Source of the DNA: DTU089 sp964421815
GTDB taxonomy: Bacteria > Bacillota > Clostridia > Oscillospirales > Acutalibacteraceae
Direction: 5' to 3'
Assembly: GCA_964421815.1 (NCBI GenBank)
Contig: CAYQYT010000018.1
Location: 1 to 29,192 of the forward strand
DNA length: 29,192 nt
This document shows, one piece after another, positions 1 through 6,532 of this stretch. The translations under genes and the position numbers were made by a program. The notes below the pieces were generated by a model. It was not told the DNA's origin and did no database searches. It was given only the letters and a program-made list of their open reading frames with translations. The first letter of the stretch is position 1; each line of letters begins with the position of its first letter.

Positions 1-287
1 GGTACGGCATAAGTTGAAAACCTCACATCGTGGCATGTGTCAAAATTATCAATGGCTTTCATAAGTCCGATACATCCCACTTGAAAAAGATCATCCAGGT
101 TTTCACCTCTGTTTGAAAATCTTTGAATAACACTTAAAACAAGTCTTAAATTTCCGGTCACAAGTTTCTCGCGGGCATATTTATCGCCGTTTTTTGCCTT
201 TTCCAATAGTATGTTTTTTTCTTTTTCGGTTAAAACCTTTAGGGTAGATGTGTCAATTCCGCATATTTCCACTTTGTTAAAATACAT
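1..287 (-). CDS. sigG: RNA polymerase sporulation sigma factor SigG, partial (N-terminal 95 residues)
   Basis: This is the forespore late sigma factor, which directs transcription of spore-protection and germination genes after engulfment. Reading leftward from ATG at 285-287, the protein starts MYFNKVEICGIDTS, matching the characteristic SigG N-terminus (NKVEICGVDTS). It continues with GNLRLVLSVIQRF and DDLFQVGCIGLMKAID, the sigma-70 region 2 core-binding and -10 recognition motifs. An AAGGAGTG ribosome site lies at 293-300 on the minus strand. The gene runs off the left edge, so regions 3 and 4 are not visible. Sigma-E, -F and -K share region 2, but the N-terminal signature favours SigG. 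Confidence 0.93.
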   Translation of the reverse strand, partial: MYFNKVEICGIDTSTLKVLTEKEKNILLEKAKNGDKYAREKLVTGNLRLVLSVIQRFSNRGENLDDLFQVGCIGLMKAIDNFDTCHDVRFSTYAV

Positions 288-340
288 AGGGGCACTCCTT
301 TATTTTTTTATGTAATAAATGCGGGAAAGCCCGTAAAAAG

Positions 341-368
341 AGTATTGCCCAAATTGTATTTGGTAATC
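341..368 (-). promoter_or_regulatory. putative forespore sigma (SigF/SigG-type) promoter for sigG
   Basis: On the minus strand, GGCAATACT (341-349) fits the SigF/SigG -10 pattern GGNNANANT. GATTA (364-368) matches four of five positions of the GYWTA -35, with a 14-base spacer. It lies about 55 bases upstream of the sigG start codon. In Bacillus sigG is read by SigF and by SigG itself, so the match is expected, but these consensus sequences are loose. A short GCGGG/CCCGT hairpin lies in the predicted leader. Confidence 0.35.
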
Positions 369-413
369 ATCGAATACTTTGACAATTTTTAATAATTGTT
401 AACTTTGTTTCTC

Positions 414-441
414 TTGACATTCAACTTTACTATGTTATAAT
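414..441 (+). promoter_or_regulatory. sigma-A promoter for the 59-aa membrane protein
   Basis: A perfect TTGACA (414-419) and perfect TATAAT (436-441) are separated by 16 bases. They lie about 38 bases upstream of the ATG at 479, which has a GGAGG-like ribosome site at 465-469. This is a strong vegetative promoter next to sporulation genes. Confidence 0.8.
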
Positions 442-478
442 TAAGTTAACAACTTTTAATGTATGGAGGATTTTTAAT

Positions 479-658
479 ATGAAAAAGGTTTTAAAAATCG
501 TAGGTATTATTGCAGCAATTGCCGCAGCCGCAGCAGCAGTTTATGTTGTTATTGAAAAAATTAAGGCTAAAAACGCTCCTCAGGGCTATGATGAAGATAA
601 CTATGTTTCTTGCTCCTGTCTTGATGAAGACTTTATCAGCGAAACAGTTGCAGAATAA
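479..658 (+). CDS. small single-pass membrane protein of unknown function (59 aa)
   Basis: The product is 59 residues. It begins MKKVLKIVG, followed by an Ala/Ile/Val-rich membrane helix at about residues 6-25. A short basic stretch (EKIKAK) follows, then an acidic tail containing a CSC pair (DNYVSCSCLDEDF). The positive-inside rule makes the orientation ambiguous, because both flanks of the helix are basic. The start is supported by GGAGG about 10 bases upstream and a consensus sigma-A promoter. It is monocistronic, with a hairpin terminator directly after the stop. I do not recognise a family; it resembles the many short clostridial membrane-anchored hypothetical proteins. Confidence 0.75.
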   Translation: MKKVLKIVGIIAAIAAAAAAVYVVIEKIKAKNAPQGYDEDNYVSCSCLDEDFISETVAE

Positions 659-665
659 AAAATCG

Positions 666-693
666 GCAGTACAGTAATGTACTGCTCTTTTTT
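666..693 (+). terminator. intrinsic terminator of the 59-aa gene
   Basis: An 8-bp stem GCAGTACA/TGTACTGC (666-673 and 678-685) with a GTAA loop is followed by TCTTTTTT. It begins 8 bases after the stop codon. Confidence 0.85.
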
Positions 694-709
694 GAAAAAC
701 AGGAGTTAA

Positions 710-754
710 ACTGTCGTATTCATCATTGTGTTGAATATGACAGTCAGTTTTTTT
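710..754 (+). terminator. second, tandem hairpin with T-run
   Basis: A 13-bp stem (710-722 with 732-744, one G-T wobble) has a 9-base loop. It is followed after CAG by seven T at 748-754. It lies between the first terminator and spoVAE and would insulate spoVAE from vegetative read-through. Confidence 0.6.
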
Positions 755-815
755 ATGTATAATATTAAACGTCTTACAAAAAATAGAAACCGAAATTATC
801 TTTTGAGGTGTTTTT

Positions 816-1169
816 ATGATGCTTGTAAAAGCCTTTGTTGTGGGCGGTTTAATATGTGTTATCGGTCAGATTCTTATTGATAAAACCAAGCTTACCGCGG
901 GCCGCGTTCTTGTGGGATTTGTCGTTGCCGGTGTGGTAATAGGTGCATTGGGTTGGTTCGAGCCTTTGGAAAAGTTCGCCGGTGCCGGTGCAACTGTGCC
1001 GCTTCTGGGCTTTGGTGCAAATCTTGTTAAAGGAACTGCAGAAGTTATAGACCAAGATGGATGGATCGGCATTTTTACAGGTCCTTTGACGTCGGGTGCC
1101 GGCGGTATTATGGCGGCGGTTTTGGCGGGACTTGTTATGTCCTGCATAGCAAAGCCCAAAGCAAAATAA
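816..1169 (+). CDS. spoVAE: stage V sporulation protein AE (SpoVAE/SpoVAEb)
   Basis: This is an inner-forespore-membrane component of the SpoVA channel, which moves Ca-dipicolinic acid into the developing spore and out at germination. The protein is 117 aa, close to the usual 116, and very hydrophobic, with about three to four membrane segments. Family-typical blocks are AFVVGGLICVIGQ at the N-terminus, LLGFGANLVKG in the middle and GPLTSGAGGIMAAV near the C-terminus. ATGATG gives two adjacent starts (816 or 819); GAGGTG lies about 8 bases upstream. SpoVAC and SpoVAD, which normally precede it, are not next to it here. GTATA at 757-761 resembles a SigG -35, but no convincing -10 follows. The next gene starts 17 bases downstream and may be co-transcribed. 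Confidence 0.9.
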   Translation: MMLVKAFVVGGLICVIGQILIDKTKLTAGRVLVGFVVAGVVIGALGWFEPLEKFAGAGATVPLLGFGANLVKGTAEVIDQDGWIGIFTGPLTSGAGGIMAAVLAGLVMSCIAKPKAK

Positions 1170-1186
1170 CCGAGGTGTTTTAAATA

Positions 1187-2389
1187 ATGGAAAGAGATTT
1201 CTTCCAAGAAGCAAAAAACATAGAACAGGAAATAGTAAAAATAAGACGGCATTTACATGAAAATGCCGAAGTAGGTTTTGAAATTCCCAAAACCGTCCAA
1301 TTCGTTAAAGAGGAATTAGAAAAAGCGGGATGCCAAGCCATTCCTTGCGGAAAGAACGGAATTGTCGTAAATATGGGAAAAGGCGGGGGCAGAACTTTTC
1401 TTTTAAGGGCGGATATGGATGCTTTACCCATAAAAGAGGAAACAGACCTTGACTTTGCGTGTGAAAACGGCAATATGCATGCTTGCGGACATGATATGCA
1501 CACGGCAATGCTTTTGGGTGCGGCAAAAATTTTGAAGAAACACGAGAATGAAATTAACGGAACGGTTAAACTTATGTTTCAGCCTGCGGAGGAGATTTTT
1601 TCCGGTTCTAAAAATATGATTGAAAACGGTGTTTTGAAATCGCCAGATGTGGATGCGGCTTTAATGATTCACGTTATGGCGGGGGTGCCCCTGAAAACCG
1701 GTTCGGTTGTAGTTTCTGCCGGTGGAGTGAGCGCACCTGCGGCGGACTATTTTACTATAAATATTAAGGGTAAAGGAAGCCACGGCTCAACACCGCAACA
1801 AGGTATAGATGCCCTTACTATCGGGGCGCATACCCTCATTGCACTTCAAGAAATAACTTCAAGGGAGTTAGGTATTTCAGAGGATGCTGTTTTAACTATC
1901 GGAAAAATGGAAGGGGGTTCGGCAGGGAATGTTATTGCAGATTCAATTACTATGGAGGGTACACTACGCACCTTTGATGAGGAAGTACGCGAATATATTA
2001 AGAAACGTATTTGTGAAATCACGGAGGGGATTGCGGGTACTTTTCGCGGAAAAGGTACTGTCGATTTTGGCAACGGCTGTCCTACGCTTAAAAATGACGG
2101 GGAACTTTCAGGAGAAGTTGAAAAATATTTAACTGAACTTTTGGGTGAAGAGTATGTTCTGACACCGCAAAAAATGGGCGGTATGACCAACAAAGGCGGC
2201 GGAAGCGAGGATTTCGCTTATGTGAGTCAGGAGGTGCCGTCCTTGATGTTGGCTCTTGCGGCAGGAAATCCCCAAGAGGGTTACCAATATTCACAACATC
2301 ACCCAAAGGTTATGTTTGACGAGCAGTCACTCCCCGTAGGAAGTGCAATTTTAGCGCACAGCGCAGTTCAATGGTTGAAAAATCATTGA
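1187..2389 (+). CDS. M20-family amidohydrolase (N-acyl-amino-acid/hippurate hydrolase type)
   Basis: This is a cytoplasmic di-metal hydrolase of the M20D group, which cleaves N-acyl groups from amino acids or small peptides. The 400-aa length is typical. Visible motifs are RRHLHENAEVGFEI (20-33), ADMDALPIKEE (75-85), HACGHDMH (98-105, metal-binding Cys and His), the PAEE catalytic and metal-ligand pair (E135, E136), H162, GSHGSTP (197-203) in the dimerisation lid domain, and GGSEDFAY with HHPK near the C-terminus. There is no signal peptide. The start has CGAGGTG upstream and lies 17 bases after spoVAE, so read-through is possible. The exact substrate (acetyl amino acid, hippurate, indole-acetyl amino acid and so on) cannot be told from sequence. 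Confidence 0.9.
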   Translation: MERDFFQEAKNIEQEIVKIRRHLHENAEVGFEIPKTVQFVKEELEKAGCQAIPCGKNGIVVNMGKGGGRTFLLRADMDALPIKEETDLDFACENGNMHACGHDMHTAMLLGAAKILKKHENEINGTVKLMFQPAEEIFSGSKNMIENGVLKSPDVDAALMIHVMAGVPLKTGSVVVSAGGVSAPAADYFTINIKGKGSHGSTPQQGIDALTIGAHTLIALQEITSRELGISEDAVLTIGKMEGGSAGNVIADSITMEGTLRTFDEEVREYIKKRICEITEGIAGTFRGKGTVDFGNGCPTLKNDGELSGEVEKYLTELLGEEYVLTPQKMGGMTNKGGGSEDFAYVSQEVPSLMLALAAGNPQEGYQYSQHHPKVMFDEQSLPVGSAILAHSAVQWLKNH

Positions 2390-2447
2390 ATTAGTGCTAA
2401 TATTGTGCCATACATAAAATATTCTATTGAAAATTGGGAGGAGTATT

Positions 2448-2792
2448 ATGCCTTATATCAATCTCAAAACAACAAAAAAGGTGGCACCCGAGAAATGTGA
2501 AGCTCTTAAAAGTGCTTTCGGCAAAGCCATTGAAAGTTTCCCGGGAAAAACGGAAGCATGGCTTATGGTGGGAATTGAGGATGATGCAAAACTTTGGTTC
2601 AAAGGTGACAATTCACAGGACAGCGCAATTGTTGACGTGGATTTATTGGGACAAGTCAATTCCTCTGCCAGTGAAAAAATGACCTCCGTTGTTTGTGATA
2701 TTCTGGAGCAGGAATTGGGAATTATGCCCGACAGGGTTTATATCAAATATACCGGTTACAGCGATTGGGGCTGGAACGGAGGCAATTTCTGA
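2448..2792 (+). CDS. MIF-like tautomerase (macrophage migration inhibitory factor family)
   Basis: This 114-aa protein of the tautomerase superfamily has the length and termini of eukaryotic MIF rather than of the short 4-oxalocrotonate tautomerases. I chose ATG at 2448 because it has GGGAGGAG 5 bases upstream and puts Pro second; after Met removal this is the catalytic N-terminal proline. The upstream in-frame ATG at 2427 would bury that proline. Other matches are Lys34 (near MIF Lys32), MPDRVYIKY (93-101), corresponding to PDRVYINY, and the terminal GWNGGNF, corresponding to GWNNSTF. The MIF CXXC redox motif is absent. No secretion signal is present, which is also true of MIF. The physiological substrate in bacteria is unknown. 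Confidence 0.88.
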   Translation: MPYINLKTTKKVAPEKCEALKSAFGKAIESFPGKTEAWLMVGIEDDAKLWFKGDNSQDSAIVDVDLLGQVNSSASEKMTSVVCDILEQELGIMPDRVYIKYTGYSDWGWNGGNF

Positions 2793-2800
2793 AAAAACAG

Positions 2801-2840
2801 AAACTGCGGAATTCACCGAAAAAAGTGAATTCCGCAGTTT
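2801..2840. terminator. bidirectional terminator between convergent genes
   Basis: A perfect 16-bp stem (2801-2816 with 2825-2840) encloses the 8-base loop CGAAAAAA. It is flanked by GAAAAAACAG on the left and by TATGTTTT on the right. It separates the MIF-like gene from the convergent hemolysin III-type gene and can serve both. Confidence 0.88.
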
Positions 2841-2850
2841 TATGTTTTAA

Positions 2851-3522
2851 TTATACAACATAGAGGAGAACGCATAGGAAATGCAAAAGCGTTCCCAACA
2901 GAACAAAGAGGTGGAATACCGAGTGCATATATCGGTATTTTCTTCCCAAGCCATATAAAATTGCTCCCACGGTATATGCAATGCCGCCGAAAAGCAACAG
3001 TAAAAATCCCGCAAGACCTATATAGTCATAAACTGTTTTGGCGGTAAATATAATGCACCAGCCCATACCCAGATAAAGTATCATTGAAATAACATTATAG
3101 CGTTTTAAATCAATGGAATTAAGCACTATACCTAAAACCGCAAGCCCCCACACAATACCGAACACAGTCCACCCGAGAGCCGTGCTGTATTCCCGTAAAA
3201 CGCAAAGGGAAAAGGGAGTGTAAGTTCCTGCAATCAAAATGAAAACGGAGCAATGGTCCAATATCTGAAAAACCTTTTTGGCGGTGTTTCTCCTTAATCC
3301 GTGATATATGCTTGACATTGTGTAAAGTACAATCATTGAAAAGCCGAATATGGCACCGCAAACAATACCGAAAACATTGGAGTGGATTGCGGCAAAGGTA
3401 ACGCACAAAACCGTCGTAACAATACCCAAAGCACCGCCAACAATGTGGGATACCATATTAAATATTTCTTCGCCCCTTGTATAATCGGGCAAGTTTCTGT
3501 GTTTTAATTTTGTTCTTTTCAT
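2851..3522 (-). CDS. hemolysin III / PAQR-family membrane protein (TrhA-like)
   Basis: This is a seven-helix membrane protein of 223 aa in the progestin/adiponectin-receptor (PAQR, YqfA/hemolysin III) family. Members are linked to membrane-lipid homeostasis; the haemolytic name is historical. Family signatures are EEIFNMVSHIVGG (18-30), the SSIYHG block (70-75), DHCSVFILIAGTYTP (89-103) and a C-terminal MHSVFH. The conserved Ser, Asp and three His residues proposed to bind zinc are all present. The start is supported by AAAGGA upstream on the minus strand. The gene is monocistronic, and its 3' end meets the shared terminator at 2801-2840. Confidence 0.92.
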   Translation of the reverse strand: MKRTKLKHRNLPDYTRGEEIFNMVSHIVGGALGIVTTVLCVTFAAIHSNVFGIVCGAIFGFSMIVLYTMSSIYHGLRRNTAKKVFQILDHCSVFILIAGTYTPFSLCVLREYSTALGWTVFGIVWGLAVLGIVLNSIDLKRYNVISMILYLGMGWCIIFTAKTVYDYIGLAGFLLLLFGGIAYTVGAILYGLGRKYRYMHSVFHLFVLLGTLLHFLCVLLYVV

Positions 3523-3656
3523 AAATTTTCCTTTGCTATAGTGTATTTATTATGCCTTTTAGATTTGGTTTGAGTATTATACAATAACTTTTTTAAAAAA
3601 TTATGAACACAATAAATTTTATTGAATATCTTTACTTATCAATGTATTTTATTGTA

Positions 3657-3685
3657 TTGACACTTGGGTTTTGTTATGATAAACT
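3657..3685 (+). promoter_or_regulatory. sigma-A promoter for the GtrA-like gene
   Basis: TTGACA (3657-3662) is followed after 17 bases by TAAACT (3680-3685) preceded by TGA, an extended -10. It lies 32 bases upstream of the ATG, which is preceded by AGAGGTG. Confidence 0.65.
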
Positions 3686-3717
3686 ATGAACAATAATTCA
3701 TTTTAGAGGTGTGATTT

Positions 3718-4251
3718 ATGAGTAAATTATCAAAAATTGATTCCGCAGCCGAGAGCAAGGGCAAAGGCATTGAAACTCTTTGGCAGTTTGTAAAATTTAT
3801 TTTTGTAAGCCTTGGCGCATTTGTTATTCAGACATTCTTGCCCCTGCTTATAAAACTTCCTATGAGCGACAGTTTTCTTTATCAGGAATTCAGCTTTTTG
3901 GGAATCTTCCAGTCAACCGCAGAAGTTGGTTTGGGTATCTTTATTGCTGCTAACTTGAGTAATGTTATTGCACAGATTGTATCTTTCTTTATTAACAGAG
4001 AAAAAACTTTCAATTCAAGTGCTAATATTGCGGTTACTCTTCCCATATACATAGTTTTCACAATTGCACTTATCTGCTTCTCCGCTTGGCTTTCACCCAC
4101 ACTTATTACTCTCCTTGAAAGCAAACTCGGTGAAAATGCGGCTATTTCAATTTCAGGTGCAATTTGCGGAGCAATTCAGTTCTTCCTCTATTTCCCCGTA
4201 GATAAAATTCTTTTCAGCAAAAAGAAAGAAAAGAAAGAAGTTAAAGAATAA
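3718..4251 (+). CDS. GtrA-like four-helix membrane protein
   Basis: This 177-aa protein has about four predicted membrane segments: residues 23-46, 70-95, 103-125 and 142-160 approximately. FVKFIFVSLGAFVIQ starts the first helix, and the loop SFFINREKTFNS resembles the GtrA signature (NFLLNRKWTF). GtrA proteins are thought to help move polyprenyl-linked sugars across the membrane or to support cell-wall glycosylation. Here there is no neighbouring glycosyltransferase, so the role is open. The C-terminus is a highly charged Lys/Glu tail. It has its own promoter and terminator and is a single-gene unit. Confidence 0.62.
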   Translation: MSKLSKIDSAAESKGKGIETLWQFVKFIFVSLGAFVIQTFLPLLIKLPMSDSFLYQEFSFLGIFQSTAEVGLGIFIAANLSNVIAQIVSFFINREKTFNSSANIAVTLPIYIVFTIALICFSAWLSPTLITLLESKLGENAAISISGAICGAIQFFLYFPVDKILFSKKKEKKEVKE

Positions 4252-4267
4252 GTATAAATACAAAAGC

Positions 4268-4297
4268 GGTTGTAAAATTCATTTTTACAACCCTTTT
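4268..4297 (+). terminator. intrinsic terminator after the GtrA-like gene
   Basis: A 10-bp stem GGTTGTAAAA/TTTTACAACC (4268-4277 and 4283-4292) with a 5-base loop is followed by CTTTT, 16 bases after the stop codon. Confidence 0.75.
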
Positions 4298-4351
4298 GTT
4301 GAATATTACTGAATGAAACTGAAATATTATTAAACAGAAAGGATGATTTTA

Positions 4352-4885
4352 ATGGAACTCAAAGGTTCAAAAACAGAAGCAAATCTTCGCGCCGCATTTT
4401 CAGGTGAAAGCGAAGCAAGAAACAAGTACACATACTTTGCATCAGTTGCAAAGAAGGAGGGCTTTCAGCAGATAGCCGCTATATTTGAGGAAACTGCAAG
4501 CAACGAAAAAGAGCACGCAAAAATGTGGTTCAAAGAACTTAAAGGCATCGGCACAACGGTTGAAAACCTCAAATCCGCCGCAGCAGGTGAGAATTACGAG
4601 TGGACCGATATGTACGCAACCTTTGCAAAGGAAGCAGAGGAAGAAGGCTTTACCGAGATCGCAAGAAAATTCAGAATGGTAGCCGATATAGAAAAGTCCC
4701 ACGAGGAACGTTATAAAAAACTTCTGTCCAATGTTGAAATGCAGAAAGTTTTTGAAAAATCCGAAGAGACAATGTGGGAGTGCCGTAACTGCGGTCATCT
4801 TGTTATGGGTAAAAAAGCACCCGAAGTTTGCCCCGTTTGTGCACATCCTCAAAGCTACTTTGAAGTTAGAAAAGAAAACTATTAA
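4352..4885 (+). CDS. rbr: rubrerythrin
   Basis: This non-haem iron peroxidase reduces hydrogen peroxide in anaerobes using electrons from rubredoxin or NADH systems. From ATG 4352 the protein is 177 aa. The N-terminal ferritin-like four-helix domain carries diiron ligands in GESEARNKY (18-26), the EETASNEKEH block (46-55), the EEEG block (about 96-99) and DIEKSHEERY (112-121). The C-terminal rubredoxin-like domain has CRNC (C144, C147) and CPVC (C160, C163). I prefer ATG 4352 over the in-frame ATG at 4343 because AGAAAGGA (4336-4343) is then correctly spaced, and MELKGSKTE is the normal start of the family. It is monocistronic. Confidence 0.95.
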   Translation: MELKGSKTEANLRAAFSGESEARNKYTYFASVAKKEGFQQIAAIFEETASNEKEHAKMWFKELKGIGTTVENLKSAAAGENYEWTDMYATFAKEAEEEGFTEIARKFRMVADIEKSHEERYKKLLSNVEMQKVFEKSEETMWECRNCGHLVMGKKAPEVCPVCAHPQSYFEVRKENY

Positions 4886-4901
4886 TAATATGTTTTACAG
4901 T

Positions 4902-4944
4902 TACCGTTGGGTCGGAAAATTGTCCGATTCAACGGTATTTTTTT
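4902..4944 (+). terminator. intrinsic terminator after rubrerythrin
   Basis: A 15-bp stem (4902-4916 with 4923-4937, two G-T wobbles) with a 6-base loop is directly followed by seven T. Confidence 0.88.
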
Positions 4945-4990
4945 GTGTTTTTTCACAATTTATTCCTTGTGTATTTAGTAAGTAATTTCG

Positions 4991-5020
4991 TTGACTTTAC
5001 AATACATTATTTGTTACAAT
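4991..5020 (+). promoter_or_regulatory. sigma-A promoter of the ceramidase-like/GH84 operon
   Basis: TTGACT (4991-4996) and TACAAT (5015-5020) are separated by 18 bases, about 41 bases upstream of the first start codon at 5061. No inverted-repeat operator or riboswitch-like fold was recognised in the short leader. Confidence 0.65.
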
Positions 5021-5060
5021 ATATATGTATATTTATAATTTGATTTTAAGGAGTGTTCAG

Positions 5061-6488
5061 ATGGGCGTTAATGAATTTGCGGCTAAGGCTGTCAGGGTTA
5101 TAGGAAAAAGAAGTGCAAAGAAACTTATAAGAAAAGGTGTAAAGGCGGATCCGCTTCCCCGTCCCGAACCCACGGTTATAAAAGGCAAAAGTTATGTTTG
5201 CGGTTATGCTTCTCGGGTTGTTATGCCCAAGGATATTCACGCAAAGAAATACTGGATTGCGGGTCACGGTATGGGTCATGTAATTGAGAAAATCCATGAC
5301 GAAATTACCGTCAGTGCAATGTGGATAGGTGCGGATGATAACGGTGGCTATATTCACATCAGTGCCGATATTATCGGTCTTACAAACTTTGAACTGAATA
5401 TTGTACGCGACAGGTTAAAGGATTTAATAGAAGAAAGCAACTGTGCGGGTGTTTTTGCTTCCTGCACCCATACCCATGCGGGTTTTGATACCGTTGGCTA
5501 TTGGGGGCAACTCTACAAACTTCAAAGCGGTAAAGATCCCGAGTATATGGATTTGCTTTTGAAATCCCTTGAAGAAGTTGCAAGAGAGGCTTACAAAAAA
5601 CGTAAAGTCGGCAAACTGTATATAGGTACCGTAAGAGTTCCCGAAGCACAGTTCTGCAAGCGTGAGCCGAACGCAATGCACGATACCCTCACAAGAATCC
5701 GTTTTGTACCAGATAACGGAAGTACACAAACCTGGTTCCTTAACTATGCCGCTCATCCAAATACACTTGGCGGTGCAAACAGAGAGTGTAGTGCAGACTA
5801 TCCCTATTGGATGAGAAAGACCATTAAGGACGAGAAACGTACCCATGTTCTTTTCGGTGTGGGTGCCATTGGTGCTGTTGATCCGGGCGATTTCTGTGAC
5901 GATAAGCCGGAAAGAACACGCATCCAGGGTGAAACCCTCGGTAAAGCGGCATTGGGTATTGACAATGAAAAAGAAATGCCCGTAGAAATTACCGTTCTTC
6001 AGCAGAAATACTATTCTCCCGTGGACAACGGCTTGCTTGCTCTTATGGCAACCATTAAAGCATGTTCTTCCCAGCGTTACCCCTGCGACAAGGGCGATCT
6101 GGGTCTTGCACTCCTGACTGAAATGGTGTACATAAAGTTAGGCACACAGCAAATTCTTATGTTACCCGGCGAACCTTTCCCCGAGGTTGTATATGGCGGT
6201 GCTGCACCTGCGGAAAGTTCTGCCACGGGAAAGGGTACCGACATTAACCCCACACCCCTTATTGATATTGTGGGTGACAAAGACCTTCTTGTTTTTTGTG
6301 TTACCAACGATATGACGGGTTACTGCGTAACTCCCAATGACTTTGTTCTTCACAAAACCCAACCGTATATCGAGCAGGGTAGGGATGTGTTTGACAGAAA
6401 GCATTACCACGAAACAAATTCCCTCGGCTATCTGACCAACGAAACAATGGCGGAAAATGTTGCCGATATAATGAAAAGAGTGAAATAA
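5061..6488 (+). CDS. divergent ceramidase-fold hydrolase, copy 1
   Basis: This 475-aa protein is related to the N-terminal domain of neutral/alkaline non-lysosomal ceramidases, zinc amidases that cut an N-acyl bond. Visible family features are a GYASRVVMP-type first strand, ISADIIGL (100-107), the zinc-site THTHAGFDTVGYW (136-148), AAHPN (H232 as likely second ligand) and SADYPYW (244-250). The segment FGVGAIGAVDPGD (265-277) sits where ceramidases have the nucleophile-bearing NGAQGDVSP, and Asp replaces the Ser. There is no signal peptide, so a cytoplasmic location is inferred, unlike secreted ceramidases. I chose ATG 5061 because of AAGGAG at 5048-5053. It is first in a five-gene operon with amino-sugar genes, which suggests a substrate with an N-acyl amino sugar rather than ceramide. 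Confidence 0.68.
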   Translation: MGVNEFAAKAVRVIGKRSAKKLIRKGVKADPLPRPEPTVIKGKSYVCGYASRVVMPKDIHAKKYWIAGHGMGHVIEKIHDEITVSAMWIGADDNGGYIHISADIIGLTNFELNIVRDRLKDLIEESNCAGVFASCTHTHAGFDTVGYWGQLYKLQSGKDPEYMDLLLKSLEEVAREAYKKRKVGKLYIGTVRVPEAQFCKREPNAMHDTLTRIRFVPDNGSTQTWFLNYAAHPNTLGGANRECSADYPYWMRKTIKDEKRTHVLFGVGAIGAVDPGDFCDDKPERTRIQGETLGKAALGIDNEKEMPVEITVLQQKYYSPVDNGLLALMATIKACSSQRYPCDKGDLGLALLTEMVYIKLGTQQILMLPGEPFPEVVYGGAAPAESSATGKGTDINPTPLIDIVGDKDLLVFCVTNDMTGYCVTPNDFVLHKTQPYIEQGRDVFDRKHYHETNSLGYLTNETMAENVADIMKRVK

Positions 6489-6495
6489 ACGAAAG

Positions 6496-6523
6496 GAGAA
6501 GGGGGATTTTTATCTCCCTTTTC
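6496..6523 (+). other. intercistronic hairpin between the two ceramidase-like genes
   Basis: An 11-bp stem (6496-6506 with 6513-6523, two G-T wobbles) with a 6-base loop contains part of an AAAGGAG sequence (6492-6498). That sequence is too far from the next ATG (6533) to act directly as its ribosome site. No T-run follows, so it is not an obvious terminator. It could stabilise the mRNA or tune translation of the second gene. Confidence 0.45.
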
Positions 6524-6532
6524 GGTGCTTTT

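Noticed and set aside
849..1252. Two overlapping minus-strand frames opposite spoVAE
   Set aside because: SpoVAE is clearly recognised on the plus strand; the antisense frames look like shadow translations without family features.
2396..2407. ATTAG-TG-CTAAT palindrome before the MIF-like gene as an operator
   Set aside because: It is short and AT-rich, with no second copy and no clear promoter beside it, so chance is likely.
3657..3680. TTGACA with TATGAT as the promoter of the GtrA-like gene
   Set aside because: The spacer would be only 12 bases. TAAACT at 3680-3685 with an extended TG and a 17-base spacer fits better.
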